Below, one piece after another: positions 5,858-12,491 of a stretch of DNA of 20,006 nucleotides; position 1 is the first letter of the stretch, and each line of letters begins with the position of its first letter. This DNA comes from a virus, in the IMG/VR virus record IMGVR_UViG_3300009149_000377, positions 1-20,006 of that record; one strand, written 5' to 3'. Below the pieces are notes generated by a model. The model saw only the letters and a list, made by a program, of their open reading frames with translations, did not search any database and had not been told where the DNA came from. A program made the position numbers and the translations under genes.

Positions 5858-6100
5858 TTATTCACCTTTCGTGATAATAATTTCAATACCACCTAATGTG
5901 ACCTCAATAACATCTTGGTGTACGAAGTCTCTACCATCTGGGTTTGACTTGTAATAAAGAGTCTCATCTAATTTCATGTGATTGCGCTCTGATACTGAAT
6001 ATTTAAGTGTTAAACCAGTTTTGTTAATTCTCCCGTCTTCTACAATAGCGGAAACGGTTCTTACTATATCATTATAGGTTAATGTGTATTCATTCTTCAT
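5858..6100 (-). CDS. hypothetical protein, 80 aa
   Basis: An 80-residue protein with a mainly beta-strand look (YTLTYNDIVRTVSAI, then VIEVTLGGIEIIITKGE). Nothing identifies its function. Its ATG is one base after the stop of the 109-aa gene (TAACATG), so both are in the operon led by the NUDIX gene. Confidence 0.7.
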   Translation of the reverse strand: MKNEYTLTYNDIVRTVSAIVEDGRINKTGLTLKYSVSERNHMKLDETLYYKSNPDGRDFVHQDVIEVTLGGIEIIITKGE

Positions 6101-6101
6101 G

Positions 6102-6431
6102 TTAAAACTTGGTAAATAGGTTACGTAATTTATCGGCTAAACTGACTTTGATTTTGACGTTGTCCTCGACAACTCTCTTTACACCCTGATTCAATTTGAT
6201 TTCTTTACCCAAGCCAGTTTTTAGCTCCGCAATAAACTTAGCCTTCTTCATATCAGTATTTATGATATCAGCCTTCATTTCATTTCTAATTACATCAACA
6301 TCTTCAACACGGTTATCTTCCCGAAACTGTTCGTCTTCCAGTTCCTCAATAAACGCTTTGGTCTGCTTGATGTTCTTGTCCATTATGTCTTGGACTAACA
6401 TGTACTTACCTTTGTTTACTTCTTCTTGCAT
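6102..6431 (-). CDS. hypothetical helical protein, 109 aa
   Basis: A charged, mostly helical protein of 109 residues (AFIEELEDEQFREDNRVEDV and a second helix rich in Lys), possibly a coiled coil. The ATG at 6431 overlaps the last 16 bases of the NUDIX gene. An internal ATG ten codons on (MLVQDIMDKN) is a possible alternative start without that overlap. No known domain is recognised. Confidence 0.7.
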   Translation of the reverse strand: MQEEVNKGKYMLVQDIMDKNIKQTKAFIEELEDEQFREDNRVEDVDVIRNEMKADIINTDMKKAKFIAELKTGLGKEIKLNQGVKRVVEDNVKIKVSLADKLRNLFTKF

Positions 6432-6847
6432 GCGTCTTTAATCTTCTCTTCAAGTTTAGGATATAGTGGTTCTGGTAGGTCATCCTCTGAGTACCAACCA
6501 TAAGCCTCATTCTCACTATCTAATTTAGGTATAAATTCGGTAGAAGTCAACCCCTCATAGTAATGGAATATATCACCACCATTGTTCTCAGTTCGAATAA
6601 AGGTTAAATCCAACTTCTCATCAGCATCTACCTTAATCTCTTCCATTATCTCACGCTTAAGGGTTTCCAGCTTGTTTTCACCATCTTCCATACCACCACT
6701 CAACATTGACCAACAACCTTTGTGTGGTGCCCAACCTCTTTTCAATAACAAAACCTTATTTGTGTCCTTAGCACGTATCATCGTACCAACAGCCTTTTTA
6801 CTGCGGCTCTCCAATATCATCTCTCTAAGTCTACCTTTTATATCCAT
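6416..6847 (-). CDS. NUDIX hydrolase
   Basis: A 143-residue NUDIX family pyrophosphohydrolase. The Nudix box runs from G51 to V73: G51, E57, R65, E66, E69 and E70 are in place, which supplies the metal-binding glutamates. The late glycine of the consensus is a lysine (K72). The preceding strand (AKDTNKVLLLKRGW) and W46 of GCWSMLSGG follow the MutT/MTH1-like layout, where the substrate is usually a nucleoside triphosphate. Substrates in phages also include capped RNA and ADP-ribose compounds, and the motif cannot tell these apart. It heads an operon with two small unknown genes; a TATTTACA motif lies 21 bases before the ATG. It faces away from the small membrane-protein gene at 6905. Confidence 0.9.
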   Translation of the reverse strand: MDIKGRLREMILESRSKKAVGTMIRAKDTNKVLLLKRGWAPHKGCWSMLSGGMEDGENKLETLKREIMEEIKVDADEKLDLTFIRTENNGGDIFHYYEGLTSTEFIPKLDSENEAYGWYSEDDLPEPLYPKLEEKIKDACKKK

Positions 6848-6868
6848 ACCCTTTACTTATTCGTTAAT

Positions 6869-6876
6869 TGTAAATA
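6869..6876 (-). promoter_or_regulatory. phage-type promoter motif TATTTACA in a divergent region
   Basis: TATTTACA on the minus strand, identical to the motif before the 163-aa gene at 9059, lies 21 bases upstream of the NUDIX ATG. On the plus strand the overlapping palindromic AAATATATTT gives TATTTCTA (one mismatch), 20 bases before the ATG at 6905. The intergenic region thus may fire both ways. Spacing differs from the 16 seen elsewhere. Confidence 0.35.
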
Positions 6877-6904
6877 TATTTCTAACTAATCAAAAGACGA
6901 TAAC

Positions 6905-7240
6905 ATGCAATTACTTACAACTTACTTAGTATTCTCATTCCTAGCTTATGGCTGGACTAACATTATGGTATATGGTAGTAGTATCATAGGTGTATGGCGA
7001 GACTTCTGGATTAAAGTCAGCCCTAAATTCTTCGGTAAATTATTCAGTTGCCCAATGTGCCTTGGTACTTGGGTTGGATTCCTGTTATCCTATGGTTTGG
7101 GTTATTTTGACTTCAACACACCTATGGCGCTGTATGGTGTTAACATACTATGGTTACGTGTTTTCTTGGATGGTGTTTTAACCTCTGGAACCGTTTGGTT
7201 TATCCATACAGTTCAGGAATGGTTCGAAGCTAGACCTTAA
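6905..7240 (+). CDS. small membrane protein with CPMCxGxWxG motif, 111 aa
   Basis: A plus-strand gene for a 111-residue inner-membrane protein. It has an N-terminal hydrophobic helix (LLTTYLVFSFLAYGW), a short soluble part, then the motif CPMCLGTWVGF at about 49-59 entering a second helix, and a third hydrophobic segment near 80-100. Paired cysteines followed by GxWxG at a membrane entry are reminiscent of DUF1360-type small membrane proteins, function unknown. Its stop overlaps the stop of the minus-strand 212-aa gene (TTAA shared). Confidence 0.75.
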   Translation: MQLLTTYLVFSFLAYGWTNIMVYGSSIIGVWRDFWIKVSPKFFGKLFSCPMCLGTWVGFLLSYGLGYFDFNTPMALYGVNILWLRVFLDGVLTSGTVWFIHTVQEWFEARP

Positions 7241-7875
7241 TAATCTGTACAATCAGGGCAAGATTCGCCAGCACCACAGTTACATCCATGACCATCAAAT
7301 GTTTCCAATACTGGCTTCTCTGGTTTACCAGCTTTCTTAGGTGGTAAATCAATTTTAGCACCACTCTTAGTTTGGTGTACTACTGGTTCTTTTTCAGTCT
7401 GTTCGACCTCTTTTTCACTTTTCTCGACTACCTCTTCTTCAATCACTTCATCTGATTCGACCTCTGGTTCTTCAGTTTCACCATCAAGCTCACCCAGTGG
7501 AATAGTATCCACTTTATCGTCTTCGAATGTAAACCTAAGTTTATTCAACATTGACAGTGAGTGCTTACTAAATACCTTTGTCAGTTCTGCGATTTGCTCT
7601 TTAAGTAACACATGTTTCTTCTCACGTTCAATGTTAAGTTTAATAGCCCTACCAATGTAGTCTAGCAACTCGTCTATCGATACTTTAGTATCTGCGTTAC
7701 CGTAAATCAAACACTTGATTACATTTTCATCAGAATCTACTTTACTGACACCGATGGTCTTAGATTCAGGTACTCCCCAAGTCTTTGGTATTGATATGTC
7801 TACGATTGGTATATCCGCATACCTGATTGCCGTTACATACGGAGTCATTTCATCTAATCTTTCTTGTATTGTCAT
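7237..7875 (-). CDS. hypothetical protein with acidic linker and Cys-rich tail, 212 aa
   Basis: A three-part protein of 212 residues. The first 125 residues look like a folded alpha/beta domain. Residues of about 128-165 are a highly acidic low-complexity linker (EVESDEVIEEEVVEKSEKEV). The last 17 residues carry CNCGAGESCPDC, a CxC-x5-CxxC cluster that could bind a metal. No family is recognised. It is followed by a convergent gene whose stop overlaps its own, and is preceded 11 bases upstream by the small membrane protein in the same direction. Confidence 0.75.
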   Translation of the reverse strand: MTIQERLDEMTPYVTAIRYADIPIVDISIPKTWGVPESKTIGVSKVDSDENVIKCLIYGNADTKVSIDELLDYIGRAIKLNIEREKKHVLLKEQIAELTKVFSKHSLSMLNKLRFTFEDDKVDTIPLGELDGETEEPEVESDEVIEEEVVEKSEKEVEQTEKEPVVHQTKSGAKIDLPPKKAGKPEKPVLETFDGHGCNCGAGESCPDCTDY

Positions 7876-7886
7876 TATATCTTAAT

Positions 7887-8099
7887 TTAAAACAACCCCA
7901 CAATAGCTGTGAGTATTATGGCAATCGATGCCGCTAGTATTGCTAAGTCTTTTTGCTCCAACAGGTATCTAACATTCTCATCATTATCGCTCATGTAATA
8001 TGATTGGATGACGTTGTAAATGTGTCTAATGGTGTTCAAAACCGCCATGAATAATACAAAAATGAATACCTTGTTTAATATTAACGTTATTAGTCCCAT
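7887..8099 (-). CDS. small two-helix membrane protein, 70 aa
   Basis: A 70-residue protein with two hydrophobic helices (about 4-22, and 52-69 DLAILAASIAIILTAIVGLF) separated by a charged loop. Size and topology are those of a holin, but also of many phage membrane proteins, and the amidase gene is not adjacent. Its ATG overlaps the last 10 bases of the histone-like gene. Confidence 0.65.
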   Translation of the reverse strand: MGLITLILNKVFIFVLFMAVLNTIRHIYNVIQSYYMSDNDENVRYLLEQKDLAILAASIAIILTAIVGLF

Positions 8100-8299
8100 G
8101 GTGCTTTGTTTTCTTTACCCTTCTTGTTAATTTTTTTAGTGGCTAGCACGTCATCTCTAAGTGCGTGTGCTAACTCCTTTAAGCGTTGCATTCCCACTGT
8201 TACTCTAGTACCTGTGGAAGAAAACCCCTTACTGTAGAACTTGATAACATCAGGCTCCAATTTGTCTATGAAATCTTTTATGTCTTGAAACTTATCCAT
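8090..8299 (-). CDS. histone H1/Hc1-like DNA-binding protein, 69 aa
   Basis: A 69-residue protein with the layout of the Bacteroidota Hc1/histone H1-like family: an N-terminal amphipathic helix (KFQDIKDFIDKLEPDVIKFY), the signature SKGFSSTGTRVTVGMQRLKELA (compare the family pattern KGNxAAGTRxRKxMQxLKxLA), and a lysine-rich tail (KKINKKGKENK). Such proteins bind DNA non-specifically and compact it. In a phage this could help organise intracellular or packaged DNA, or affect host nucleoid and transcription. It is coupled to the 75-aa gene upstream (8-base overlap) and the membrane protein downstream (10-base overlap). Confidence 0.75.
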   Translation of the reverse strand: MDKFQDIKDFIDKLEPDVIKFYSKGFSSTGTRVTVGMQRLKELAHALRDDVLATKKINKKGKENKAPWD

Positions 8300-8519
8300 C
8301 TTTCCGTTCTTCTAGTGCCGTTTGGCTCTGTTCGTGTAATTCTCGCCATTTGGCAATCAGTGGGTCTATTTCAATAAGCCTTCTCAACGTCTCAGTTATC
8401 TCTTCAGTCATAATTTTGACTGGAGTACTCTCTGTATTTACTAGTCGTTGAAGCTCTGCCTCAATCATAACCTTATCACTTAGTAATTTGGTTAACATTA
8501 CGTTATAAATATTCCTCAT
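8292..8519 (-). CDS. hypothetical helical protein, 75 aa
   Basis: A short, mostly helical protein of 75 residues (ETLRRLIEIDPLIAKWRELH), probably a small coiled coil or dimer. No known family is recognised. It heads the unit that contains the histone-like gene, with a TATTTATA motif 17 bases before its ATG. Confidence 0.7.
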   Translation of the reverse strand: MRNIYNVMLTKLLSDKVMIEAELQRLVNTESTPVKIMTEEITETLRRLIEIDPLIAKWRELHEQSQTALEERKDG

Positions 8520-8536
8520 GATACAAGTATAGTCAC

Positions 8537-8544
8537 TATAAATA
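8537..8544 (-). promoter_or_regulatory. phage-type promoter motif TATTTATA
   Basis: Exact minus-strand TATTTATA, 17 bases before the ATG of the 75-aa gene, in the 31-base gap after the 163-aa gene. Confidence 0.5.
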
Positions 8545-8550
8545 GAAAAA

Positions 8551-9042
8551 TCAACCCTTTTTGTGGCTTTTTAGTGCCCCATTGAATAATCCATAGATTT
8601 CCAGAAAGGAATCTACGTCTGAATGCGTCTTAACACCCTTGTAGTCAAATAACTTTCCCCATAGGTCATTTATCCTGAGAACTATAGGGCTGTTAAGTGA
8701 TTTGTCTGGTGCGGTATAGTACACTTCAAACATGAAACTGCTGAAATATTCTCTAAGTTCAGTATCGTTATGGAAGTGAATACCCTCTTTACTGAAGTCC
8801 TCCATGGTTTTATTCCAACACCAATTGAAGTGGTTGAATCTTTGCTCTGCAAGTGTGAACTTTTCACTTTTAATGTCATCACCCATATAGGTGTCAAATG
8901 CATGTGCGAAGAAAGATAGTACTACATCACCAAATAATCTGGTCTTCTCATATAACACACCATTGTTTTGGTATAACATCATAATGCTACCCTCACTCAA
9001 CGGTGTTTTTATATACTTAAAGAATTCAAAACTCTTACTCAT
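8551..9042 (-). CDS. hypothetical protein, 163 aa
   Basis: An unrecognised protein of 163 residues, rich in Phe, Tyr and His (for example RFNHFNWCWNKTMEDF), with no signal peptide or membrane segment. It looks like a compact helical domain. It is transcribed alone or as the last gene after the amidase unit, and has a TATTTACA motif exactly 16 bases before its ATG. Confidence 0.75.
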   Translation of the reverse strand: MSKSFEFFKYIKTPLSEGSIMMLYQNNGVLYEKTRLFGDVVLSFFAHAFDTYMGDDIKSEKFTLAEQRFNHFNWCWNKTMEDFSKEGIHFHNDTELREYFSSFMFEVYYTAPDKSLNSPIVLRINDLWGKLFDYKGVKTHSDVDSFLEIYGLFNGALKSHKKG

Positions 9043-9058
9043 ATCTACAATCTCTTAC

Positions 9059-9066
9059 TGTAAATA
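9059..9066 (-). promoter_or_regulatory. phage-type promoter motif TATTTACA
   Basis: A one-base variant of TATTTATA on the minus strand, ending 16 bases before the ATG at 9042 and followed by GTAAGAG, close to the GTAAAAG after the motif at 12448. Confidence 0.45.
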
Positions 9067-9097
9067 ATAAGCATGTTAACCGTAAAGTGAATAGGTG

Positions 9098-9200
9098 TTA
9101 TAAATTATTCAGTAAATTGACTAATTTTGGTTGTGGAGAACAGTCTTCACCAAATTTATCTAGAATCTAAAGTATTAACTATTTCGTATACTACTCCCAT
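9098..9200 (-). pseudogene. small gene apparently broken by a 7-base duplication
   Basis: The stop of the amidase gene overlaps an ATG (TAATG), the same coupling used by several real genes here. That frame runs MGVVYEIVNTLDSR and stops after 14 codons. Directly at the break the DNA repeats seven bases imperfectly (ATCTAGA-ATCTAAA, plus strand 9159-9172). Removing one copy restores a single frame of about 31 codons: MGVVYEIVNTLDKFGEDC, continuing to LLNNL, stop at 9098-9100. It is either a recent frameshift, a sequencing error, or a genuine 14-codon ORF followed by non-coding DNA. Confidence 0.35.
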
Positions 9201-10141
9201 TACAATGACTTTAACATGGCTACCAGCCTAGAATCTGGGTAGCAATCTGTTTTGTCTCTCCTTACATTGGTGTGGGTTAATATCCCGTTGATTTCACCGT
9301 TATACGCTGCTTTATTAAATCCGAACGCCTCAAATTCGTCCATGTTCATTAACATCTGAGGTAATCCTAGATTAATGTTTATTTTAGGGTGCCTCCTTTT
9401 GATTTCGTAAATCAATAACTTAAGCGCAGCTAATTGTGCGTCTGAATACATGTGGTAATAATAATGACCGTTGAATTTTTTCCTCAACTTGACCACTTGT
9501 TCTTTAGGAACTTTAATATCAACATAATTGTAATAATCGTCACCATCTTTATATAAATATCCCCAATTGTTCAGTTCGATACCAACTGAGTGCTTATGCA
9601 TGTGGTGACTACCTACTTTACCTAGATGCCAAGCATAATATTCGTCTGGAAATGCTTCAACAACGACACCATCATTCTCTGTATCACCGTTTATTGATTT
9701 ACCACCAATACAATACTGGGTGGCAATTCTACCCCTAGTATCTAGATTCCAGTTCTTAACTGTTTTAAATGGGTTTGACCTACCTGCGGTATGGTGAATG
9801 AATAGCGTGTCCTTATCTGTCGTACCAGCGTCTGTAACGTATTCATCGGTGTCCATATACATTTTATGGATGATAAGCCCGTCAGAGGTCGTATAAGTAC
9901 CTCTATCGTCAAGTATACCATCATTATCAATGAAGGTTCCATCAGAAACATCACTTGTATATGCAATCATGGCTGCATAGGTTTTATTACCTACGATACC
10001 ATCTGCTAATAACCCTCTACTTGATTGGAATTTCTTTACGGCTGCTTCAGTTTTAGCACCAAACTCACCGTCAATTGTTAACCCTAATAATTTTTGTATC
10101 TCTTTAACAGATTCTCCACTATTTCCCTTCTCTATTCTCAT
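9200..10141 (-). CDS. N-acetylmuramoyl-L-alanine amidase with peptidoglycan-binding domain (endolysin)
   Basis: A 313-residue peptidoglycan hydrolase. Residues 3-60 form a PG_binding_1 domain (NSGESVKEIQKLLG, then DGEFGAKTEAAVKKFQ and DGIVGNKTY). Residues from about 110 form a zinc-dependent type 2 amidase: FIHHTAG (H116/H117), a GIELNNWG strand (E189) and THTNVRRDKTDC near the end (H290, K297, and D299 or C300 as last ligand). It would cut the bond between MurNAc and L-Ala. The start was set at 10141, two bases after the preceding stop, because the longer reading adds only residues overlapping the upstream gene. There is no signal peptide, so it needs a holin or is a virion-associated lysin. 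Confidence 0.92.
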   Translation of the reverse strand: MRIEKGNSGESVKEIQKLLGLTIDGEFGAKTEAAVKKFQSSRGLLADGIVGNKTYAAMIAYTSDVSDGTFIDNDGILDDRGTYTTSDGLIIHKMYMDTDEYVTDAGTTDKDTLFIHHTAGRSNPFKTVKNWNLDTRGRIATQYCIGGKSINGDTENDGVVVEAFPDEYYAWHLGKVGSHHMHKHSVGIELNNWGYLYKDGDDYYNYVDIKVPKEQVVKLRKKFNGHYYYHMYSDAQLAALKLLIYEIKRRHPKININLGLPQMLMNMDEFEAFGFNKAAYNGEINGILTHTNVRRDKTDCYPDSRLVAMLKSL

Positions 10142-10143
10142 TA

Positions 10144-10491
10144 TTAAACCCCATTTGTCAATTTCATTAGCCATTCTCCAGCTTTCTTAGCAGCTTCAGC
10201 TTCACTAACCTTTCCAGCACGACTAATGTAACTTATCAACTGCTGATTCAATTTATGGACGTGGTCGTCATTTTGAATGTCGAAAGTACCTTTATAGTTA
10301 CTGTCTGCTGGTATATCATCTATTAGTTTAACTTCTTGTACTTGATTACCACCATCGGTGTCATCACCAAGACCTTGTAATGTTTGAATCATCGCCCATG
10401 TTTGGTCTGACACCTCTATATTTTGACTACCACTGCTGGTAATCGTTTGATATATATCATCAACAACCTTAGTAATTATCTTATTCGTCAC
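10144..10491 (-). CDS. hypothetical protein, 115 aa (GTG start)
   Basis: An unrecognised acidic protein of 115 residues. The GTG at 10491 overlaps the end of the upstream gene (GTGACGAATAA), which is the best available start. The N-terminal half is helix then Asp/Gly-rich linker; the C-terminal half (HKLNQQLISYISRAGKVSEA, then KKAGEWLMKL) is helical. It lies directly before the endolysin and may be part of the same late unit. Confidence 0.7.
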   Translation of the reverse strand: MTNKIITKVVDDIYQTITSSGSQNIEVSDQTWAMIQTLQGLGDDTDGGNQVQEVKLIDDIPADSNYKGTFDIQNDDHVHKLNQQLISYISRAGKVSEAEAAKKAGEWLMKLTNGV

Positions 10492-10972
10492 CGAAACCCA
10501 ACTTGTTCTTTATCTCACCCCAGAATTGTGCAATGAATGCCGTTGCCGCAGCAGTTGGCATTATACCCATAATCATAGTAGCTAAATTCTTAGGTATTGA
10601 TTCCCCACCAACAGATACCATACCACCACCCTTTACCCATTCACCTGCAATGTCAATCATGTTAATGAGAACATTTGGGTCTAAGGCGCCTTCAGTTAAC
10701 GCAGCTTCATCAACTGGTTGTGGTCTATCAGGCTCTTGTTTGATTTGTGGAGGTCCTGCTTTATGTGGCGCCACTCTAGGTCTATCCTTTTCTTGAGCAA
10801 CATTAGGCGGTCCTGCCTTGTATGGTGCCACCCTAGGTCTATCCTTTTCCTGAGCTACGTTAGGTGGTGTGGAATGTGAAGTTTCAGTAACCAAACCCTT
10901 TGATTCCAGATACCGTTGTTCAGCCAAATAATTCACTCGGTCTATATGTCTTAATTTACTTCCACTCCGCAT
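10481..10972 (-). CDS. membrane-anchored protein with Pro-rich tandem repeats, 163 aa
   Basis: A 163-residue protein built of a basic N-terminus (MRSGSKLRHIDRVNYLAEQR), then two near-identical 19-residue repeats (PPNVAQEKDRPRVAPYKAG) plus a decayed third, and a C-terminal part with one hydrophobic segment (MIMGIMPTAAATAFIAQFW). The start at 10972 overlaps the upstream gene by 17 bases; a start at 11017 would overlap it by 62. The repeat region is probably an extended, flexible linker that could span the periplasm or cell wall. No family is recognised. Together with the next two genes it may belong to the lysis or virion set. Confidence 0.7.
   Translation of the reverse strand: MRSGSKLRHIDRVNYLAEQRYLESKGLVTETSHSTPPNVAQEKDRPRVAPYKAGPPNVAQEKDRPRVAPHKAGPPQIKQEPDRPQPVDEAALTEGALDPNVLINMIDIAGEWVKGGGMVSVGGESIPKNLATMIMGIMPTAAATAFIAQFWGEIKNKLGFGDE
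10690..10868 (-). repeat. 57-bp tandem repeat inside the 163-aa gene
   Basis: A unit of 57 bp (19 codons) occurs twice in near-identical form (about 10747-10803 and 10804-10860) with a degraded third copy on the left. Differences are mostly at third codon positions, and one gives Tyr in place of His. Confidence 0.8.
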
Positions 10973-12431
10973 ATTTAGTTTCTTCTGGTTTCTTGTAATT
11001 GAATTGTTGAAGCTCATTTGGTGATATGGTGGTTTTGAATTCTATCTTAGCTATATGAGCTATAATATTAGCAAAACCTCTGTTTACCTCTAAAGACTCT
11101 TTACTGTTCATCCCTAGCACCCTTATGTGCCCCTGACCATCATACTGTAATAGAACACCACCCCTCTCACCTTCCGTTTCTGCTGTATCAACTAATACAA
11201 CAACCGAGTCTGGTTCACCTGTTTGTCCTCTGTATTCTTTTACCTGCTTAATTTTACCAGCAGTTGGGTTCTCATCGATTCCGCTTGTTTTAAACACCAC
11301 ATCCTTACCAATAAGGTCTCTATACTTAAGACCCTTTGCGGTTGTTTCGATATCCGTCCCACGAGAATCACCCCTATTTGCCCCAGCAGTTGCAGCAGCA
11401 TCATACGCTTGCGGTGATAATTCATTTACTGCGGATTCATTAAATGCGTCAGTAAATGTACCATCTGTGTTAATCTCCATAAACGGTTCCATACCGTTAT
11501 GACCACGAGCCGAAGTTTCGGTCACAACCTTTTTGAATAATGATTTGAATTGCTCATTCTCATTCAGTCTTTCAACTGGATTAAGTCTACCTAGGTCTGA
11601 CTTGAAGCCCATAAGGTGCTTCATGTGTTCCATGTCCTCATTAACTGCTGTTTTAACAGATGATTTAAGTGCAACAGCTTCACCTGTTTTATCACCTTCC
11701 CATCTGAATCTGTAATTCTCGTTACCATCAGTTACTTCGAATACTTTCTTATCAACCTTGTAGCTTTCTGGAATGATAGCTTTAGCGTTGTTAAGTCCAC
11801 CGATTTCGTTCTTGAATGTTAGTCTCTTAATTTTCTTACTTTCCATGATTGTTCCTTTCTTTTCTATTTTTGATTCAACAGCTACTTTTTTACCTGCTGC
11901 ACTTGGTTTTATTGCACTCTTAGTACCTGCAACCCCTACATTCTTTTCTTCGATATCATCTCCGAATTGGTCTAGCGCTGATGTTGCGTCTTGTCGTTTC
12001 TTTTGTGAGGATTTAATTCTAGCCACTAATGTCTTACCGTAATCTGGGTCACCACCTTGACCTTTCTCAACAATGTTAGCCCATTTTGGACTATTACCCA
12101 TCATAGCATCACCTTCAATTGACATCGTAGCTCTCTCTACGAATTTCTTGTCTGGGTTGTTTTGATAGTGAAGCATTTCTTGACCATTCATGATTTCCAT
12201 GTCCTCATGGTATTCCTTAGCCCAATCGTCAGTGTAATTTGTCATTACAGGTTCGATTTTGTCTTTACCACCCTTAGTGGTATCCTTCTCATATCCAGCC
12301 ATTTTCTTCTCAACGTCCTTATAGTAACCCTTATTCTCTTTCCCAGTCTCTTTCTGAACTTTTTCAGTTTGAGCAATTCCAGGAACTTTGGCTTCCATAC
12401 GTAATTGATTCTTTATGATATTCTTATCCAT
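10956..12431 (-). CDS. large probable virion protein, 491 aa
   Basis: A 491-residue protein with no recognised family. The N-terminal 200 residues are highly charged and low in complexity (Lys/Glu/Gly), and an internal stretch runs EDMEHMKHLMGFKSDLGRLN. The last 150 residues look folded, with beta-rich segments such as SVVVLVDTAETEGERGGVLL. Size, single phage-type promoter and position among the amidase and other large genes suggest a structural or virion-associated protein, but this is inference. A second Met at about residue 196 (MESKKIKRLTF) could be an internal start or processing point. The start at 12431 is supported by the TATTTATA motif at 12448-12455, 16 bases away. Confidence 0.75.
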   Translation of the reverse strand: MDKNIIKNQLRMEAKVPGIAQTEKVQKETGKENKGYYKDVEKKMAGYEKDTTKGGKDKIEPVMTNYTDDWAKEYHEDMEIMNGQEMLHYQNNPDKKFVERATMSIEGDAMMGNSPKWANIVEKGQGGDPDYGKTLVARIKSSQKKRQDATSALDQFGDDIEEKNVGVAGTKSAIKPSAAGKKVAVESKIEKKGTIMESKKIKRLTFKNEIGGLNNAKAIIPESYKVDKKVFEVTDGNENYRFRWEGDKTGEAVALKSSVKTAVNEDMEHMKHLMGFKSDLGRLNPVERLNENEQFKSLFKKVVTETSARGHNGMEPFMEINTDGTFTDAFNESAVNELSPQAYDAAATAGANRGDSRGTDIETTAKGLKYRDLIGKDVVFKTSGIDENPTAGKIKQVKEYRGQTGEPDSVVVLVDTAETEGERGGVLLQYDGQGHIRVLGMNSKESLEVNRGFANIIAHIAKIEFKTTISPNELQQFNYKKPEETKYAEWK

Positions 12432-12447
12432 TTATTCTAGCTTTTAC

Positions 12448-12455
12448 TATAAATA
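12448..12455 (-). promoter_or_regulatory. phage-type promoter motif TATTTATA
   Basis: Exact minus-strand TATTTATA ending 16 bases before the ATG of the 491-aa gene, followed by GTAAAAG. It directly follows the 3' arm of the hairpin at 12457-12486. Confidence 0.55.
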
Positions 12456-12456
12456 T

Positions 12457-12486
12457 CTGCGTATTCATTAAAGTTAGGTTACGCAG
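12457..12486 (-). terminator. possible hairpin after the 495-aa gene
   Basis: A 7-bp stem (CTGCGTA at 12457-12463 with TACGCAG at 12480-12486) encloses a 16-base loop just after the stop of the 495-aa gene. There is no T-run, so it is a weak terminator at best; it may mark the unit boundary before the promoter. Confidence 0.3.
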
Positions 12487-12491
12487 TCTTT

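Noticed and set aside
7887-8099. Holin call for the 70-aa two-helix protein
   Set aside because: Size and topology fit, but the lysin is 1.1 kb away in another unit, and many small phage membrane proteins look alike.
10690-10868. CRISPR-like repeat
   Set aside because: The repeats are in phase with codons, adjacent without spacers, and lie inside a gene.
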